In this document: in pieces, positions 1-11,956 of the stretch
How the letters are laid out: each line of letters begins with the position of its first letter
How positions within the stretch are numbered: the stretch's first letter is position 1
Assembly (NCBI GenBank): GCA_033439265.1
Contig: JAVTVX010000005.1
Span: 3,668,001-3,732,000 of the forward strand
Source: Dillenia suffruticosa
Lineage: Eukaryota > Streptophyta > Magnoliopsida > Dilleniales > Dilleniaceae
DNA: 64,000 nucleotides
Reading direction: 5' to 3'
Made by a program: the position numbers and the translations under genes
Notes under the pieces: generated by a model
Seen by the model: only the letters and a program-made list of their open reading frames with translations
Told to the model about the DNA's origin: nothing
The model's database searches: none

Positions 1-639
1 AGGGAGGTAAGCATAAACAATATGAACTCAAATTTTAATTAGAGACCAATCCCTATCAGTTTTATTGTTCTATTCGCTTTGGTCAACTCTGCTCAATTAT
101 TTGATCCAGGAATTCACTGATCGAAGCATTGTCCTTTTGAAAAATAATAATAGAAGTTTAGGATAACGATGGTGTATTCGCAGAACTTGTCCCAAGGTTG
201 TCTCATTGTAATTTAAGACACCTTAATAAATAAATAAATAAACACAGTAAAAAACCTTTTTATTGTGAACCCAGAAATTAATGACACAAGTTCCCACGGC
301 AGGTGAGGATGTTGTTTCAGCAGCCTTCTGCGACTTCAACGAGGTGAAAAACATTATATCACATTTAATGATGACAAATTTCCTAAGCTATGTTCAAATT
401 ACATCGTACAAAACTCCAAGGTTTTCCCTTTTTTCCCCCTCAATTTTTATTTTTAGGGATACACCAACAAAATTGAAGCTTATTGAACTAAAAGTTTTTT
501 CAATCTTTACATTCAACATATATGTCCTATTACTAACGAGTATAAAAGAAAGCTCTTTGCCGTAGAATAAAACATGTCCTATGAATGCATTTTCCATTTT
601 ACATACTTTACATGTCCTATGAATGTCAGAATAGATCCT
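1..639. other. 3' flank of SRK-1, no gene
   Basis: This A+T-rich sequence lies downstream of the SRK-1 stop codon and probably holds its 3' UTR and terminator. The short open frames here have no recognisable domains and overlap nothing conserved. I see no further gene. Confidence 0.6.
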
Positions 640-3600
640 TTATCTTGGTTCAATCCATGTCACAGTCATCTCGTTAGAAGCCAAGGGTGCATCACTCGTA
701 GAGGAAAATTCGTGGAGGGCCCTCTCTGTGTAGAAACCTGGTTCTTTAGGATGAGGCAGTAGGATATCTTCGGTGTCCAGCATTGACAATGCAGCAGACA
801 TTGTTGGCCTGTCTTTTGGATGGCGTTGAACGCATAATAGACCAACCTGAATGCACCTTGAGACTTCAGATTTCGGGTATTCCTCTCCCATCATTGGATC
901 CACAAGTTCCAATTCCTTGCCTTCATTCAAAAGATTCCATGCCTAAGAAAGAACAAAAAACAAAAAGAATTCGATGAAGCATTGAACATAAAACAAACAT
1001 ACAATGGTTCATGTAATGCACAGGGGAATAGTCAATTACATGTCCTAAAAGGCTGAGGTCATGTTCTGGGTGACAAAATCCTCTGTTTCTCTTTCCGCTT
1101 ACAATTTCTAGAAGTAGAACACCAAAGCTGAAGACGTCAGACTTGATTGAGAACCATCCATCTATCGCGTACTCTGGGGACATATAACCACTATACAACA
1201 TGGTCAGGTGATTCTCTATCTGAAATAAGATTAAGAAAAATCCAGACGAGTGAATAAGAGTACTTACTATGTTCCAACCACCCTTCTTGTTTTGTCTTCC
1301 GCTGGTTCGCCTTGAAAAGTTCTGGCCATACCAAAATCTGATATTTTGGGGTTCAATTCATTGTCTAGTAGAACATTACTTGCCTTGAGATCTCGATGAA
1401 TGAGTCTTAGCCTCGAGTCTCTATGAAGATAAAGGAGACCACGGGCAATACCCAATATAATGTCATATCGCTTTTGCCAGTTGAGTAGACCACCACGTGT
1501 TGCATCTGAAATTAGGTGCGCGATGTGTTAATTTGGCTTCACATGCAAATGGAGCAAAAATTTGTGCAGAGGAAGAAAAAGAAAAAGAAAAAGGGAAGGA
1601 GATGAGAGTGCTGACCAAAGATATAGGAGTCCAGACTTCCATTTGGAAGATACTCGTAAATTAGTATTCTTTCCTCATCTTGTATGCAACATCCTAAAAG
1701 TCTGACAAGATTTCTGTGCTGAAGTTTAGCAATCAAGCTAGCCTCATTCTTGAACTCATTTAGGCCTTGCCTGGAGTTCTTGGAGAGCCTCTTTATCGCA
1801 ATTTCTTGTCCCGTTGCCAGTTGAGCCTATGACAAATATAACTAATGTCAAAGAAAAAGAAAAATACGGATATTATGTCTTCATACAATGCAGATCAATG
1901 GCTCTTTTATTATTCTATCCTCTTTTGGCAACTTTTTGGACTGCAATCATAAATTAAACAAAGAATCTAATAAGAATCACCAATAGAATTTATGATAACT
2001 TAATGAAAAGGCACAAAATTGCTCAAACAAAGATAAACAGGAAAGAGGGTTATGGGGATTTTACCTTGTAAACTGGACCGAACCCACCTTCACCAATTTT
2101 CTGATAGTTGGCAAAATTTGCAGTGATGGCTTTGATGGTTAACAGGTCATACATGGGCAACTCTAGATCTTCCTCGTGTCCTAACTCTTGGGAGGTAAAC
2201 ATGCTTTCACCTGTTTTATCACAAAAAGTGGTTAAAAAGCATCAGGCATGGAATTAAGAGGTAAGCTTCATTAGATATCATCAGCGATAAAACAGAGAAG
2301 AACCTCGAATTTCCTAAACCAAAGCTTGTCAAAACAATCAAAGGGACTACCAGAAGTACTGATCAATCAAAACAGAATAAACAACTAATGGATCTTTCAG
2401 AGAGACTTGCCTTCTCTTAGATCTCTTCTTGCTTTCCTTCTGGAATACCATACAAGTGGAACTAGTACAAGAATTGCAAGAACTACTGAAGTTGTAACTG
2501 CTATTAGTAATCTTCGCTTCTTGTTGGAGCCACCTCCTGAATCTGAAACAATACAATCAAATGTAATTATTTCTCAAAACATAGGAAGTTTTTCATAAAC
2601 GCATAACCCAAAATGAAAAGGCTACAAAATTGTAGAATACCAATCTCTGAAGGCAGCAACTTGAGATACAGTACTACCCCATCATCGGTATCTGCTCTCA
2701 TATCAACCAAATCATCAAACCAGAGTGCACAGCCACTCCCTTCACCAATCATTTGTAAATTAGAAAATGCAGAACATGAGCAGTTACTGAGGCACATTGC
2801 CTGGCACTCTTGGAGGTTCATACTACTGTTCACCGAGTACTGCAGCAGATCTGGCAAGTTCACTTCATTTGTTATCTTCAGAAATGCGTATTCCTTTTCA
2901 CAGTTCATCACAGTTTGCCTTACACATCCATCTGACCAGTCCTGCAACTGCCATTTTTGCGGTACCTTTGGAGTAAAGCCCTTCAAACAACGACAAAGTG
3001 TAGACGCAGTGCTGTCACAGACAGCATTGTTGCCACATTTATTGTATATCTTACACACATCTTGCTGCATCGTAAGGACATCAATCCACTGCCCCATTTG
3101 CTGGTTCCAGTAATAATCTTGAAGCACGCCAGTCTCATTCAAAAAGGTCCTTGCTATGATTGACTGAGAAGAAGTTTTCAGAACAATATACACTTCATTC
3201 TCATCAGAATACATGGTTGGGGAGAAAATCTTACCTGTTGTTAAGGGAATTCCCCCATAAATGAACCGAACACCGTTCCAGGGACCAACTCTATAATGCT
3301 TCACATCTCCTTTTCTTATAATCAGCTGAGGAAATTCTGGGTTTTCGAGTTTGTCAGTGTAATCTCCTGGAGAAGGATCATTCAAGCTCCTCCATGATTG
3401 AATATACCATTGCTGACCGGTTTTCAAATTGATCCCCTGTTTCATTCCTGCTAGGAATGTGTTTCCAATGTGATCATAGCTTTGCCATAAATAGTTCTGG
3501 GAGTCTGAACTATTACTCAAAACCAGATTACCGCTGTCCAACATCTGAACAGAAGTATCATTTCCGGCATTTGAAACATTTGAAGACCAAACAACTCCTG

Positions 3601-3907
3601 TAGTGTTGACTATGACAAGATTTCCATCTTCTGCAATTTTGAGAACTCCAGATCTGTCATCCATCGGGTTTTGGTTATTAGCAACCCATATAACAGTTTG
3701 AATCGGCACGTTTACATACCAAATCCCCACATAACGGTATGTAGAATTTCCAGGAGAAAAGAATCCCAATGTAAAGATATTGCCACTAGAGACTAGAGTT
3801 TCTCCATCAGTGAGGGTCTGATTATGCCCAAGGATATCAACAGCAGCAACTGATGAGAGAAGCAAATGAGCTACTCCACATAATACTATAAACCAGAAAC
3901 TTTTCAT
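640..3907 (-). CDS. G-type lectin S-receptor-like Ser/Thr kinase (SRK-1), 7 exons
   Basis: Predicted single-pass plasma-membrane receptor kinase of 815 aa. Exons on the minus strand: 2641-3907, 2411-2542, 2065-2210, 1616-1826, 1268-1505, 1040-1190, 640-942; total 2448 nt, frame open to TAA. The start is the ATG before a signal peptide (residues 1-22). The B-lectin domain spans about 25-150 (IWVANN at 73-78), followed by an S-locus glycoprotein region ([10 protein letters not shown]), an EGF-like Cys cluster from 285, and PAN at about 336-417. The transmembrane helix is at about 434-453. Kinase landmarks are all present: P-loop [10 protein letters not shown] ending at K515, ATP-binding K527, HRD Asp624 and DFG Asp642, so it should be active. 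Introns are GT-AG except intron 2, which is GC-AG. A copia LTR begins about 0.9 kb upstream. The family senses extracellular ligands, often in defence; the ligand here is unknown. Confidence 0.93.
2405..2410 (-). other. Non-canonical GC splice donor of SRK-1 intron 2
   Basis: The sense strand at the end of exon 2 reads GAAG|GCAAGT. Only this junction gives the one-base phase needed to join exon 3, which starts GTGAAAGC. A GT donor a few bases further on (GTCTCT) would break the frame. GCAAGT is the consensus donor of the minor GC-AG class. The other four intact paralogues have GTAAGC or GTAAGA at this junction. Confidence 0.8.
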
Positions 3908-4825
3908 GCTGGCTTTATCTTTCTTTTCCTTCTCGTAGTGCAGAGTGCTACTGCCAAAAATTAAAGAACGATCTCATGCTTTGATTAACGGATGTGGTGA
4001 AGCAATGTTAAACTTCTCAAATAGTCGAATATAAGCCACAAGAAGACCACTTCCGAGGAGATCTCTCCATTTCTGCTTTTCTTTTATAAACAGCAGAATC
4101 CAGAAGAAAAGTAATACTGTACGGGAAAACAACAAAATGGAAGAAAAAGAAAATATGGAGATAGATTAAACTTTTGATACAGGTTGCGCAGTCAACAAAA
4201 GAATCTTAGAGCCCACAAGAAAACTCTCCACGGTATAATCTCAGATCCTCAGTTGCAAAGAACAAGCAAAATATTTGAACAGTTCAAATTAAAAAGAAAA
4301 GGATCAAAACAGAGAGACAGACCCCCACTCAAAACAAAGAAAAATTGAGGACTTCCTACAACGCAAAAAACAGAGCACTCACAACCTTCTCTTATGAGGA
4401 AAACCCTTTAAAAACTTGCAGGAAAGAAGTTATTGATTATGGCGTCATAAAATTGTTTAAAGGAGATGAAAGAAAACGTTCTTACCCGTCTTTGTTCTGT
4501 ACATGTATAAGCTGAAATTTGTTTTTGATATTGTAAGATTTGTGGACTAACTCTTAGGAAAACGAAATAAGTGGACACCTACACACAGAAAAAAATAAAC
4601 GAAACTATTATTCTCGTCAACCCAATGAACTAGTCAAAGGAATGACGCATCCAGATATAAGAGAAGAAACACAATTTAATTCATTGTCTATCTCTTGCCG
4701 GTGACATCTTAGTCCATGAAAGTATGCTCCAACTTTGAATGGCAATCTCTTTTGCATAGACTTTTGGGATCTAATATATCAATCCTCATCGAACATAACT
4801 CACAATGCAACCCCTCAAAGAGTAC
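3908..4825. other. 5' flank and putative promoter of SRK-1
   Basis: No coding potential was recognised. This is where the SRK-1 promoter and 5' UTR should lie, truncated upstream by a copia insertion at 4831. GTCAA motifs (TTGAC W-box cores in the gene's sense) occur near 4183, 4615 and 4633. No clear TATA box could be assigned. Confidence 0.45.
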
Positions 4826-4830
4826 AAAAT

Positions 4831-5374
4831 TGTTAAAATAAATTCAAATGACAATATTGATTGATTTAATCAATTACTATAATTGATTTAATCAATTATT
4901 ATGATTGAACTAATCATTACAATTAATTTAGTCAATTATATATATTTTGTTTGCTTAATCAATTATCAAGATTGATTTACTCAACCATTATATATTTGGT
5001 TGATTTATTTAATGATTGATTTATTCAATCATTATAAATTTAGAAAATTGACTTTATTTTCCTCTTTACCAATTTTATTATAATTCTTTTCCTTTTCTCT
5101 AATAACTAGTTTCTTGTATAAATAGGACAACTCTCCACATTTTGTAATCAAGCAAGTAGAGAGAATCTTCTCTCTTGTAATTAGCTTTCTCTCTTCTCTT
5201 GTAATGTTTTTTAGTAAACAATATTATTTTCTTCATTTTTCTTCTTCTTTTTCGTGTTCTTTACATTATATTCTTAATTTTATCTTGGTATAATTCTCCT
5301 ACGTAAAAGTGATTCTATATTATACGTCTAAAAACACACGATGAGTCTAATACTGAGATTAAAATTTTCTAACA
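4831..5374 (+). repeat. 5' LTR of the 4.8-kb copia element
   Basis: A 544-bp repeat starting TGTTAAAATA and ending TTCTAACA. Its first 200 bases carry an array of degenerate palindromic units of the type TTGATTTAATCAA. A TATAAATAGG sequence near 5117, in the expected place, is a plausible LTR TATA box. The 3' LTR partner is at 8717-9283. Confidence 0.92.
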
Positions 5375-5386
5375 TGGTGTCAGAGT
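5375..5386 (+). other. Primer binding site (tRNA-iMet type)
   Basis: TGGTGTCAGAGT directly follows the 5' LTR and differs slightly from TGGTATCAGAGC, the sequence complementary to the 3' end of initiator tRNA-Met used by most plant copia elements. Confidence 0.8.
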
Positions 5387-5429
5387 AAATTTCGATTCTT
5401 TTCTCTTCGAGGTTAGGAGATCATTCTTT

Positions 5430-8400
5430 TCAAATGAATTCTTTTTCACAATCATTCTCTTTCATTTTTCTTACCTCTTCAAATTATTTCCAATGGGCTA
5501 CTCATATTAAGATGTCTTTAAACTCAAAAAATCTCTTGGGTCATATAATAAAGGACCCTCTTGATGAGTCAGATCCAATATTCAAAAAATGAAAAATGAA
5601 GGATGACCAAGTGTTCATCCTACTTACAAGTTCTATGGATTAATTCATAAAACTATGGTCATTTGCTTTTCAAAGTCTAAAGCTTTTTGTAATCAAATGT
5701 ACAATCTTTATGGGCAAGAGTCGAATTTAAGAAGAGTGTTTGAGGTAAAGAGGCGAATTGTCAATATCAAGAAAGATGAGAAAACGCTCCCTTAACTATT
5801 TGGCGAATATGAAGATCTTTGGAATGAGTTCAAAATTTTAAGGCCGATCACAACCGACCTCAAAATTTTACTAAAAAGAGAGGACGAAGACAAATCCTTT
5901 GGACTCCTTATTTTTCTTGGAGAGCAATTCACACAAGTTCGTCAAGAAATCCTTCGAATGAAGGATTTTCCTTCCTACCAAGAAGTGAGATCCATGATCC
6001 AACGAGCAGAAGCAAGTATGAATCTTGAGAATGCTTGCCAATCCAAAGTAGAAGGGTATGGTTTCAATTCAACTACAGAAGTGCAAATGGTCAATAAGGT
6101 GCAGCACATGGCCAAAAAGGTATGTGCTTACTGCAAAAGGCCTAATCATTCATAAGAAAAATGTTGGTGCCTTCATCCTCACCTGAAATCTGAGCACTTG
6201 AAAAGAAAGGGATAAGTCTCCTCAAATATGGTCCAAAATATAGCACTTGAATCAATAATCGAAAATATCGTTTCAAAAGTGCTGCTCAAGCAAATAACGA
6301 TCAATCCAGGTATTTGCTTAAACTCTACTTTAAATTTTCAATATTGGTTAATAGATTCTGGTTGCGATCATCATATGATTAGGGACAAAAAGAAATTTGA
6401 AAAACTAAAATCTCTTCTAAATCATAAGACAGTCAAGATCGTTAATGGGAATAATTTGAATGTAAGAGAATTCGGAAAAGTTGATATTTTTGGAAAAAAA
6501 ACTCTAATATTTTATATATTCCCGAATTTTCATCTAATTTTATGTTTATTAGTCAATTTACTAAAAATCAAAATTGTAAAGTTATATTTGATCATGACGT
6601 TGTTGTTTTTCAGGATCTCAAAACAAATCAAGTGATTGGTAGGGGATTTAGGAGAAACAACCTATATTTTTTGAATCAAGGTAATCATGTATACACGACA
6701 TATCAAAGAGAAAATTACATTTTGTGGCATGCTAGATTAGGACATCCTAATAAACAAGTTTTGAAATATTTATTTCTAACAAAAAATTGTGAAGATAGAT
6801 ATTGTGAAACTTGTATTTTTGGAAAAAAAACCCGAACGCATTATCTGATTTCAGAAACAATTTATAAAAATGCTTTTAATCTTATACATTCTGATATTTG
6901 TTCATCTCTTGTAGTATCTAGATGAAATTTTAAAGATTTCATATCTTTTATTGATCACAAGATTACATATACATGGGTATATATGCTCACTTCAAAAGCA
7001 CAAGCATTCGAAACATTTAAAGTTTCTACAATTATATCACTAAACAATACAATGCAAACATACAAATATTTAGGACTGACAATGGGGGAAATATATGAAT
7101 CATACATTCACAACTTTTTTAGAAGAAAATGGAATAATCTATCAAATCTCATGTCCATATACCCCCCAACAAAATGGAATAACCGAAAGGAAAAATCGAC
7201 ATTTACTTAAGATAGCAAGAATAATCATATTCTATGCTAACATGCCTAAAATTTTTTAGAGCGATGTAATTAGTACTGCCGTTCACCTAATTCTCGTCTA
7301 CCCACTAAGATACTCTAAGAAAAATCTCCCTTAGAAGTCCTCACTAAGACTAAACCAAATATTACTCACTTAAAAGTGTTTAGATGCATATGTTATGTAC
7401 ATATTCCAGAACAATTTAGAAATAAATTGGATAAAAAAGGGAGACGGTGTGTTTTTATAAGATATGAGTCATTTCCAAAGGGTTATATATGTTATAATCT
7501 TACGAATAACAAAATATACACATCAAAAGATATGATATTTATAGAAAATAAGTTCTATTTTACAGATATAAGCGAAATAAGAACACCACAAAAAGAAGAT
7601 CTACAAATTTTCTTGTTAACTCCAAAAGAAATTAGCAATCCCTCTTGCCAATCTAATGAAGAGGAAAATCCAGAACAAGAGCAAGAAAGAGGATCACCAG
7701 AAAATTCTGAGCAAAGGGAAGATAGAAACTCCTTTAAAACTAAAGAAAATAGGAAGGGGGAGACAAAACCTAAGAAAACTTACTTCCTTCAGAAGTAAAT
7801 GAAGAGTCCAACAATTCATTATCATCTCCACCACCACTCAGAAGGTCAACAAGGATAGGATTTCCTCCATCAAGATGGGAACACTACATCTCTAAAGTTA
7901 CATCTTATCATATTACTGATTATTATACTACCAATAATATTTTCTCAAGTCATCAAGTATTCTTGAGTGGCATTAATCAAATACAGGAGCCTAGAAATTT
8001 CAATGAGGCCAATGATCACCCAGAATAGAGGAAAGCAATGAAAGAAGAGCTAGATGCTCTCACAAAGAACAAGACTTGGGAAATAACGACTCTCCTAAGA
8101 GAAAAGAGAGCAATCGGTACATGCATGCTCCTAAAATGTGTCATTGGAAGACAGTTGAAAGGATTCTTAGGTATCTTAAAGGGTCTCCCGGGAGAGAAAT
8201 CTATATGAAGAATAATCAAAATTCAGAAATTGTGGGCTATTGTGATACGGATTGAGCCAGAGATTCAATAGATAGAAGATCCACCACAGGTTATTGCATA
8301 TTTGTTGGTGGGAATCTCGTATCTTGGAAGAGCAAAAAACAATCTGTAATTTCAAGATCAAGTGCAGAATCTGAGTACAGAGCCATGGCAGCAGCAACCA

Positions 8401-8703
8401 GCGAGATCATTTGACTAAAAGCTCTAGTTGAAGAATTGGGATTTCTGGTCACTTCCCCTATCAAACTCTTTTGCAACAATCAATCTGCTATTCATATTGC
8501 TTTTAATCCTGTTTTTCATGAGAGAATAAAACATATTGAAGTCGATTGTCATTTCGTTCGTCAAAAGGTTGAAGACAAGACTATAATCACGCCTCACGTA
8601 AAGAGTAATGAGCAGCTTGTTAATATTTTTATCAAGAGAACTATGACAAGTCACATGCAAAATATTCTCAGCAAATTCGGCTCCATAAATATCTATTCAC
8701 CAA
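5430..8703 (+). pseudogene. Degenerate copia gag-pol remnant
   Basis: Reading frames from left to right show: a gag start (SNYFQWATHIKMSL near 5475) with stops; a zinc knuckle begun by CAYCKRPNHS then a stop (6121-6160); the protease motif WLIDSGCDHHM near 6345; the GAG-pre-integrase motif LWHARLGHPN near 6720 with the downstream CETC pair; and integrase core pieces IHSDI, FRTDNGG and a QQNGITERKNR-like segment (6890-7205). Linker sequence follows at 7376-7560. The frame then reaches the first residues of RT (KNKTWEI near 8065) and jumps at about 8115 into the RNase H region, which includes [11 protein letters not shown] and [10 protein letters not shown] (to 8700). The polymerase active site is absent and many stops interrupt the frame. 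Confidence 0.85.
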
Positions 8704-8716
8704 ACTTGAGGGGAAG

Positions 8717-9283
8717 TGTTAAAATAAATTCAAATGACAATATTGATTGATTTAGTCAATCATTATGATTGATCTAATCAATTATCAATCATTCAACCAT
8801 AATAATTGATTTAGTCAATTATTATGATTGAACTAATCATTACAATTAATTTGGTCAATTATATATATTTAGTTGGTTTAATCAATTATCAAGATTGATT
8901 TACTCGACCATTATATATTTGGTTGATTTATTTAATGATTGATTTATTCAATCATTATAAATTTAGAAATTTATTTTATTTTCCTCTTTACTAATTTTAT
9001 TGTGATTTTTTTCTTTTTCTCTAATGGCTCGTTTTTTTGTATAAATAGGACTCCTCTCCACACTTTGTAATCAAGCAATCTCTTACAATTAATTTTTTCT
9101 CTTCTCTTATAATATTTTTTAGTAATCAATATTATTTTCTTCATTCTTCATTCTTATTTTTCGTATTCTTGACATTATATTTTTAATTTTATCTTGGTAT
9201 AATTTTCTTACGTAAAAGTGATTCTAGATTATACGTCTAGAAATATACGAAAAGTCTAATATCAAGATTAAAATTTTCCAACA
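8717..9283 (+). repeat. 3' LTR of the 4.8-kb copia element
   Basis: A 567-bp copy of the 5' LTR starting TGTTAAAATA and ending TTTTCCAACA. It is longer than the 5' copy because of extra palindromic AT-rich units near 8765-8800. Point differences and indels between the two LTRs indicate an insertion that is not recent. Confidence 0.92.
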
Positions 9284-9288
9284 AAAAT

Positions 9289-10739
9289 CAAAATGAAAAC
9301 AGAATGGTAGAAAGTAACTCTTCTGCGACAACAAAAACATGTACAAAGGTGATATTCATGAGTTCATGCTGACAAAAATCAAATTACAAGAGCATGACAT
9401 ACTTTTTGAGGGACTTTTGCATAGTACCAGGTCCTCTTAAACCCCCCCCCCCAAGGGTCTTGGGTGCTCTTGCGTGCAGCTCAGATAAAATATAAAAGGT
9501 TGATATTACATGATTGAATTTCTTCCGAGGTTCACTGTATCATTGATTTTGTGAGTCTCAGGTTGGGAACCAATGACTTTTTGTTCATTCACATTGATGT
9601 TTGGAAAGATTTAGTAAATGGCGAAGTGGATGAGTTGTAAAGGTATAACGTAAATTAAGGGGAGCATGCTTATGGGTCTTCAACACTGACTGGACACCTT
9701 CACTTTTGCCTTCATCCAGAGCTGCCGCCAAAGGATTTTGAGAAGTCTGAAATCCAAACATTTAGTTAAGATGTTAACAACTTGAAGATACTCATAAACA
9801 AGGGTGGTCTTCTAGAACTAGGCTCAGGCCTCAGGCAACCTTGACAGCAAATGTAGCACGAACAGAGATCAAAGCCTTCATTTTTCTTATACTTCTCCTC
9901 AAGTTAATGAACGACAACAAAAATCGAATGGGACAATTGGAAAGCAATCTAAACTTTTTATGCACACAAGCAAGCAGTCAGCGAGCCATGATCAATCCAA
10001 CACTGAATCACGGAAGCTACTAGTCCTACCCAAAGAACGGTGTGGAAAGGGAGGCATAGCCCGCCCGCCCCAAAATAATAATAATAATAAAAAAAAGTAG
10101 CCATTCAAACCCATGCGCAAGGAAACACCGAATTGTCTTTGTAATTAGACTCCCAAAATAGTATTCATTGAGAAATCTTCCGATACAACCAACTACTACA
10201 CAATTTTAAATTGAAGGAGAAAGGTGAATTTATTATTTTAAAACTCAACAATCACTAATGTGTAATCCAGACAAACTTGATTGGGACACCTAGGCACCAC
10301 CTGTGATTTTGAGTATAATTTTATGGCTTATGGGCCATATCAGACTATTCCCGAACCAACATATTTTAGGAAACTTCATTCTTGGAAAATCCAATTCTAT
10401 TTGAGGTTGTCATTTCTCCATATAGCAAGCGTAGCTAGCTGCGGAAAACACGTGAGAAAACCAAAAACTGATTGCAGATGACATTTTTTTTTTCCTTTTT
10501 GGTTAGATCTCCTAGAACTCATTGCTTCTGTAGCCATTCCAATAAATGTAATAGGGAATAGCTTAGATAGATAAAAGAGAGAGAAATTAAAAAAAAGGAA
10601 CAGATAAGATTGGAGAAATTTATTCAATGCACTAATATTCACAGTTCCATATACATTTCAAAGCAATAAATAAACCATTTATCTACCATGGATCGATGAT
10701 ACACAAATCTCATTAAGACTAAAAGGAACCTCATATGAT
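9289..10739. other. Intergenic sequence, no confident gene
   Basis: A+T-rich spacer with a run of 11 cytosines at about 9442-9452 and a (TAA)n run near 10075. Open frames are short and lack known motifs. I see no supported gene. Confidence 0.5.
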
Positions 10740-11956
10740 GAAGACAAACTAGCAATAGACCTCTCTGAGTAAGACCAAGTTCTCGAGGTTGAGGCAATGG
10801 TGCATTCCTCCTTTCCAACATTTGAAGTTCAAAGTCAATGTTGGCCAATCTTCAGGGTCAGCGTTCCACACACAAGGGACCCACGTGAATACACCTGGAA
10901 ACTTCTGATGCAGAAAATGAGTCTTTCATCAATGATTTCATCAGCCCCATTGCTCTGCCTTCATTTAGAAGGTTCCATGCCTAACACGGATTATAGGAAT
11001 CAATATTAAGCACAACAGAGAAACCCGGCATATGTATCCGTGTAGAAGATCATGGACATGAGAAATATGTAGGCAAGTTTTCATGGACTTATGCATTCTC
11101 TATCTCTTAATCTGGGTAAAATAAGAAAATCAATAAATCGCTTATAAATAAGTTACATGCCCCAAAAGGCTAAGATCATGATTCGGACACTGCTACCTCT
11201 TTCCTCTAGCAATTACCAATACTAAAGCACCAAAATTAAAGACGTCCGACTTAGAAGAGAAAAGTCCATCCATGGCATATTTTGGAGACATATAGCCACT
11301 GCATTCAAGGTTAATTGAGCAAAGATTAGCCTCACAAATAAGCAAACAATCATTCTTTTCACGGTATAAAATGACAGAGTAAAACAGAAAAGTACACTTA
11401 CTGCTTTCCAACTACTCTTCTCGTTTTCCCTTACATTGTTCCCAATTCCCTTGAAAACTTCTTGCAATGCGAATTCTGTAAGGTCGCGGCGGATATCTTG
11501 CATCTCTATGAAGATAAAGAAGGCCTCCAGCAATTCCAAGAATGATTCCAAATCGCTTTTGCCAGTTCAACAAACAGCGCTGTTGTGGGTCTCACAATTC
11601 ATGTCAATGACTCAACAATTTGATATCATGATCAATGACTATAATTGGGGAAACGCTGTCTTCTCACTCACCTATTTTGTTCGATTCGGTAAATGCATTA
11701 TAAATGTATAATAAAGAAAATTAGCAGGAAGTTGGGGATGCAAACCAAAGTTATATAAGTCTAAACTTCCATTTGCAGACACTCGTAAACAAGTATTTGT
11801 TCTTCATCCTGGAAGCAACAACTCAAAAGTCTTGCAAGATTTCTATGCTGAAGTTTTGCTATCAAGATGACCTCATTCTGGAACATTAAGAGCTTGTCTT
11901 CCATCATTGGAGAGCCTTTTTACTGCTATTTCTTGTCCTATTTGTATTTAAGCCTG
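10740..11956 (-). pseudogene. GsSRK kinase-domain relic A
   Basis: Fragments of four kinase exons remain in order. Exon 4-like sequence lies at about 11745-11956, exon 5-like at 11405-11575, exon 6-like at 11160-11298 ([30 protein letters not shown]) and exon 7-like at 10760-10984 with an LPQPRELG tail. The exon 5 copy has lost the segment from just after the catalytic loop to beyond DFG; the remaining frame reads [13 protein letters not shown]. Exon 4 and exon 7 carry stops and frameshifts. Exons 1-3 are absent, so there is no ectodomain or membrane helix. It cannot encode a kinase and is a decayed tandem copy. Confidence 0.85.

Larger units (their letters stand above)
4831..9283 (+). mobile_element. 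Ty1/copia LTR retrotransposon with deleted reverse transcriptase
   Basis: A 4.45-kb element bounded by TG...CA LTRs and by the 5-bp target duplication AAAAT (4826-4830 and 9284-9288). A tRNA-Met-type primer binding site follows the 5' LTR, and a polypurine tract (GAGGGGAAG) precedes the 3' LTR. Domain order gag, protease, integrase, (RT missing), RNase H identifies Ty1/copia. Multiple stops and frameshifts, plus loss of the RT core near 8115, make it non-autonomous. It lies between SRK-1 and relic A, with its 5' LTR about 0.9 kb upstream of the SRK-1 start codon. Confidence 0.93.

Noticed and set aside
2613..3163. Plus-strand open frames opposite SRK-1 exon 1
   Set aside because: They are antisense shadows of the ectodomain exon and carry no domain of their own. 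The same applies over the other SRK exons.
9442..9452. Poly-C run as a functional element (also 57333-57351)
   Set aside because: Homopolymer runs like these are common in plant intergenic DNA, and their lengths are prone to sequencing error.
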